Below the pieces are notes generated by a model. It was given only the letters and a program-made list of their open reading frames with translations, was not told the origin of the DNA and ran no database searches. Shown one piece after another: positions 63,821 through 64,000 of a DNA stretch of 64,000 nucleotides. Location of the stretch: positions 124,001 through 188,000 of the forward strand of contig NZ_JSWE01000092.1 of assembly GCF_000815465.1 (NCBI RefSeq), in the 5' to 3' direction. Within the stretch, counting starts at the first letter, position 1; each line of letters starts with the position of its first letter. The DNA is from Candidatus Jidaibacter acanthamoeba. GTDB lineage: Bacteria > Pseudomonadota > Alphaproteobacteria > Rickettsiales > Midichloriaceae. The position numbers and the translations under genes were made by a program.

Positions 63821-64000
63821 TTATTTGGAAGTATCCAGGTCGATTTTAAATCCGATTGTAGGGCAAGGCATTTTAAATGCTGAGTTTTTTTCCTTAGCAT
63901 AATCGGTAGGGTGTTTCTTAAAATGCTGAGTTTTTTCATATTCTTCGGCCATAATCTTATTATTAGGGCAAAGATTTTTTTGCTCTTCAAATATTAAATA
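63821..64000 (-). CDS. Unknown protein, C-terminal 59 residues (partial)
   Basis: An open reverse-strand frame enters from the right edge and ends at TAA 63821-63823. It is hydrophilic, with a possible duplicated motif (EKTQHFKK and EKNSAFKM) from a repeated ATGCTGAGTTTTTT-type DNA stretch, and ends IGFKIDLDTSK. I cannot identify it. The start lies outside the window. Confidence 0.6.
   Translation of the reverse strand, partial: YLIFEEQKNLCPNNKIMAEEYEKTQHFKKHPTDYAKEKNSAFKMPCPTIGFKIDLDTSK

Overview
The window reads as one contiguous stretch of an AT-rich alphaproteobacterial chromosome. Strictly intracellular Rickettsiales are the best fit, and my guess is the Midichloriaceae/Jidaibacter side of that order. 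The guess rests on the gene set: nuoJKLMN-birA, CobT-like protein without cobalamin genes, NADP-type isocitrate dehydrogenase with a C-terminal extension, malic enzyme fused to a phosphotransacetylase domain, split gene-transfer-agent genes. It also rests on the many small lineage-specific, effector-like proteins. No 16S or other marker is present, so the taxonomy is inference. There are three tRNA genes (Leu-UAG, Arg-CCU, Val-GAC), no rRNA and no CRISPR array.

Region 1 (1-18.8 kb) is housekeeping. It starts with a divergent rsmI/LpoA-like lipoprotein pair. After an unknown gene and a decayed stretch come five complex I membrane subunits (nuoJ-N), birA, an NDUFS6-type zinc protein and tsaC. 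These are followed by a Ser-rich secreted peptide, xerD-like recombinase, topA, a gamma-carbonic anhydrase and HU. A frameshifted unknown gene, a DMT-family permease and recO close the region. Region 2 (18.8-36.9 kb) carries ccoS-nusB-ribH, tRNA-Leu, a 7Fe ferredoxin and malic enzyme. It continues with an Rpn/PD-(D/E)XK nuclease, an M16 protease, a quinone reductase, a PAS protein without a kinase domain, a DUF2335 pair and tRNA-Arg. An AcrAB-type RND pump, NhaA and a CobT-like VWA protein end it.

Region 3 (37.0-48.4 kb) is the most interesting part: a gene transfer agent (GTA)-type head and tail cluster in canonical order. The order is portal, protease, major capsid, head-tail connector, head-tail closure, DUF3168, tail tube, DUF2460, DUF2163. 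It is interrupted twice. An opposite-strand EVE-domain gene and a secreted protein sit between portal and protease. A cassette of small or effector-like proteins sits between the tail tube and DUF2460; it includes a 916-residue protein with helical repeats, two SH3-ligand-like proline motifs and a hydrophobic region. The large terminase and the GTA peptidase and host-contact genes are not in this window.

Region 4 (48.5-58.2 kb) is accessory. It holds an LRR protein with an F-box-like motif behind its own promoter, a MITE-like element with inverted ends, and a secreted TPR protein. A DCC thiol oxidoreductase, an O-antigen-ligase-like membrane protein and a Bcp peroxiredoxin follow. A membrane-anchored pseudokinase, a DUF2628 protein and a double palindrome complete it. 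Region 5 (58.3-64 kb) returns to core genes (rluD, nrdR, murG, icd), then a Gly-rich membrane protein and the 3' end of an unknown gene. The main themes are respiration and anaplerosis, envelope upkeep, drug/ion export, and a phage-derived particle locus carrying proteins that may act on a eukaryotic host.
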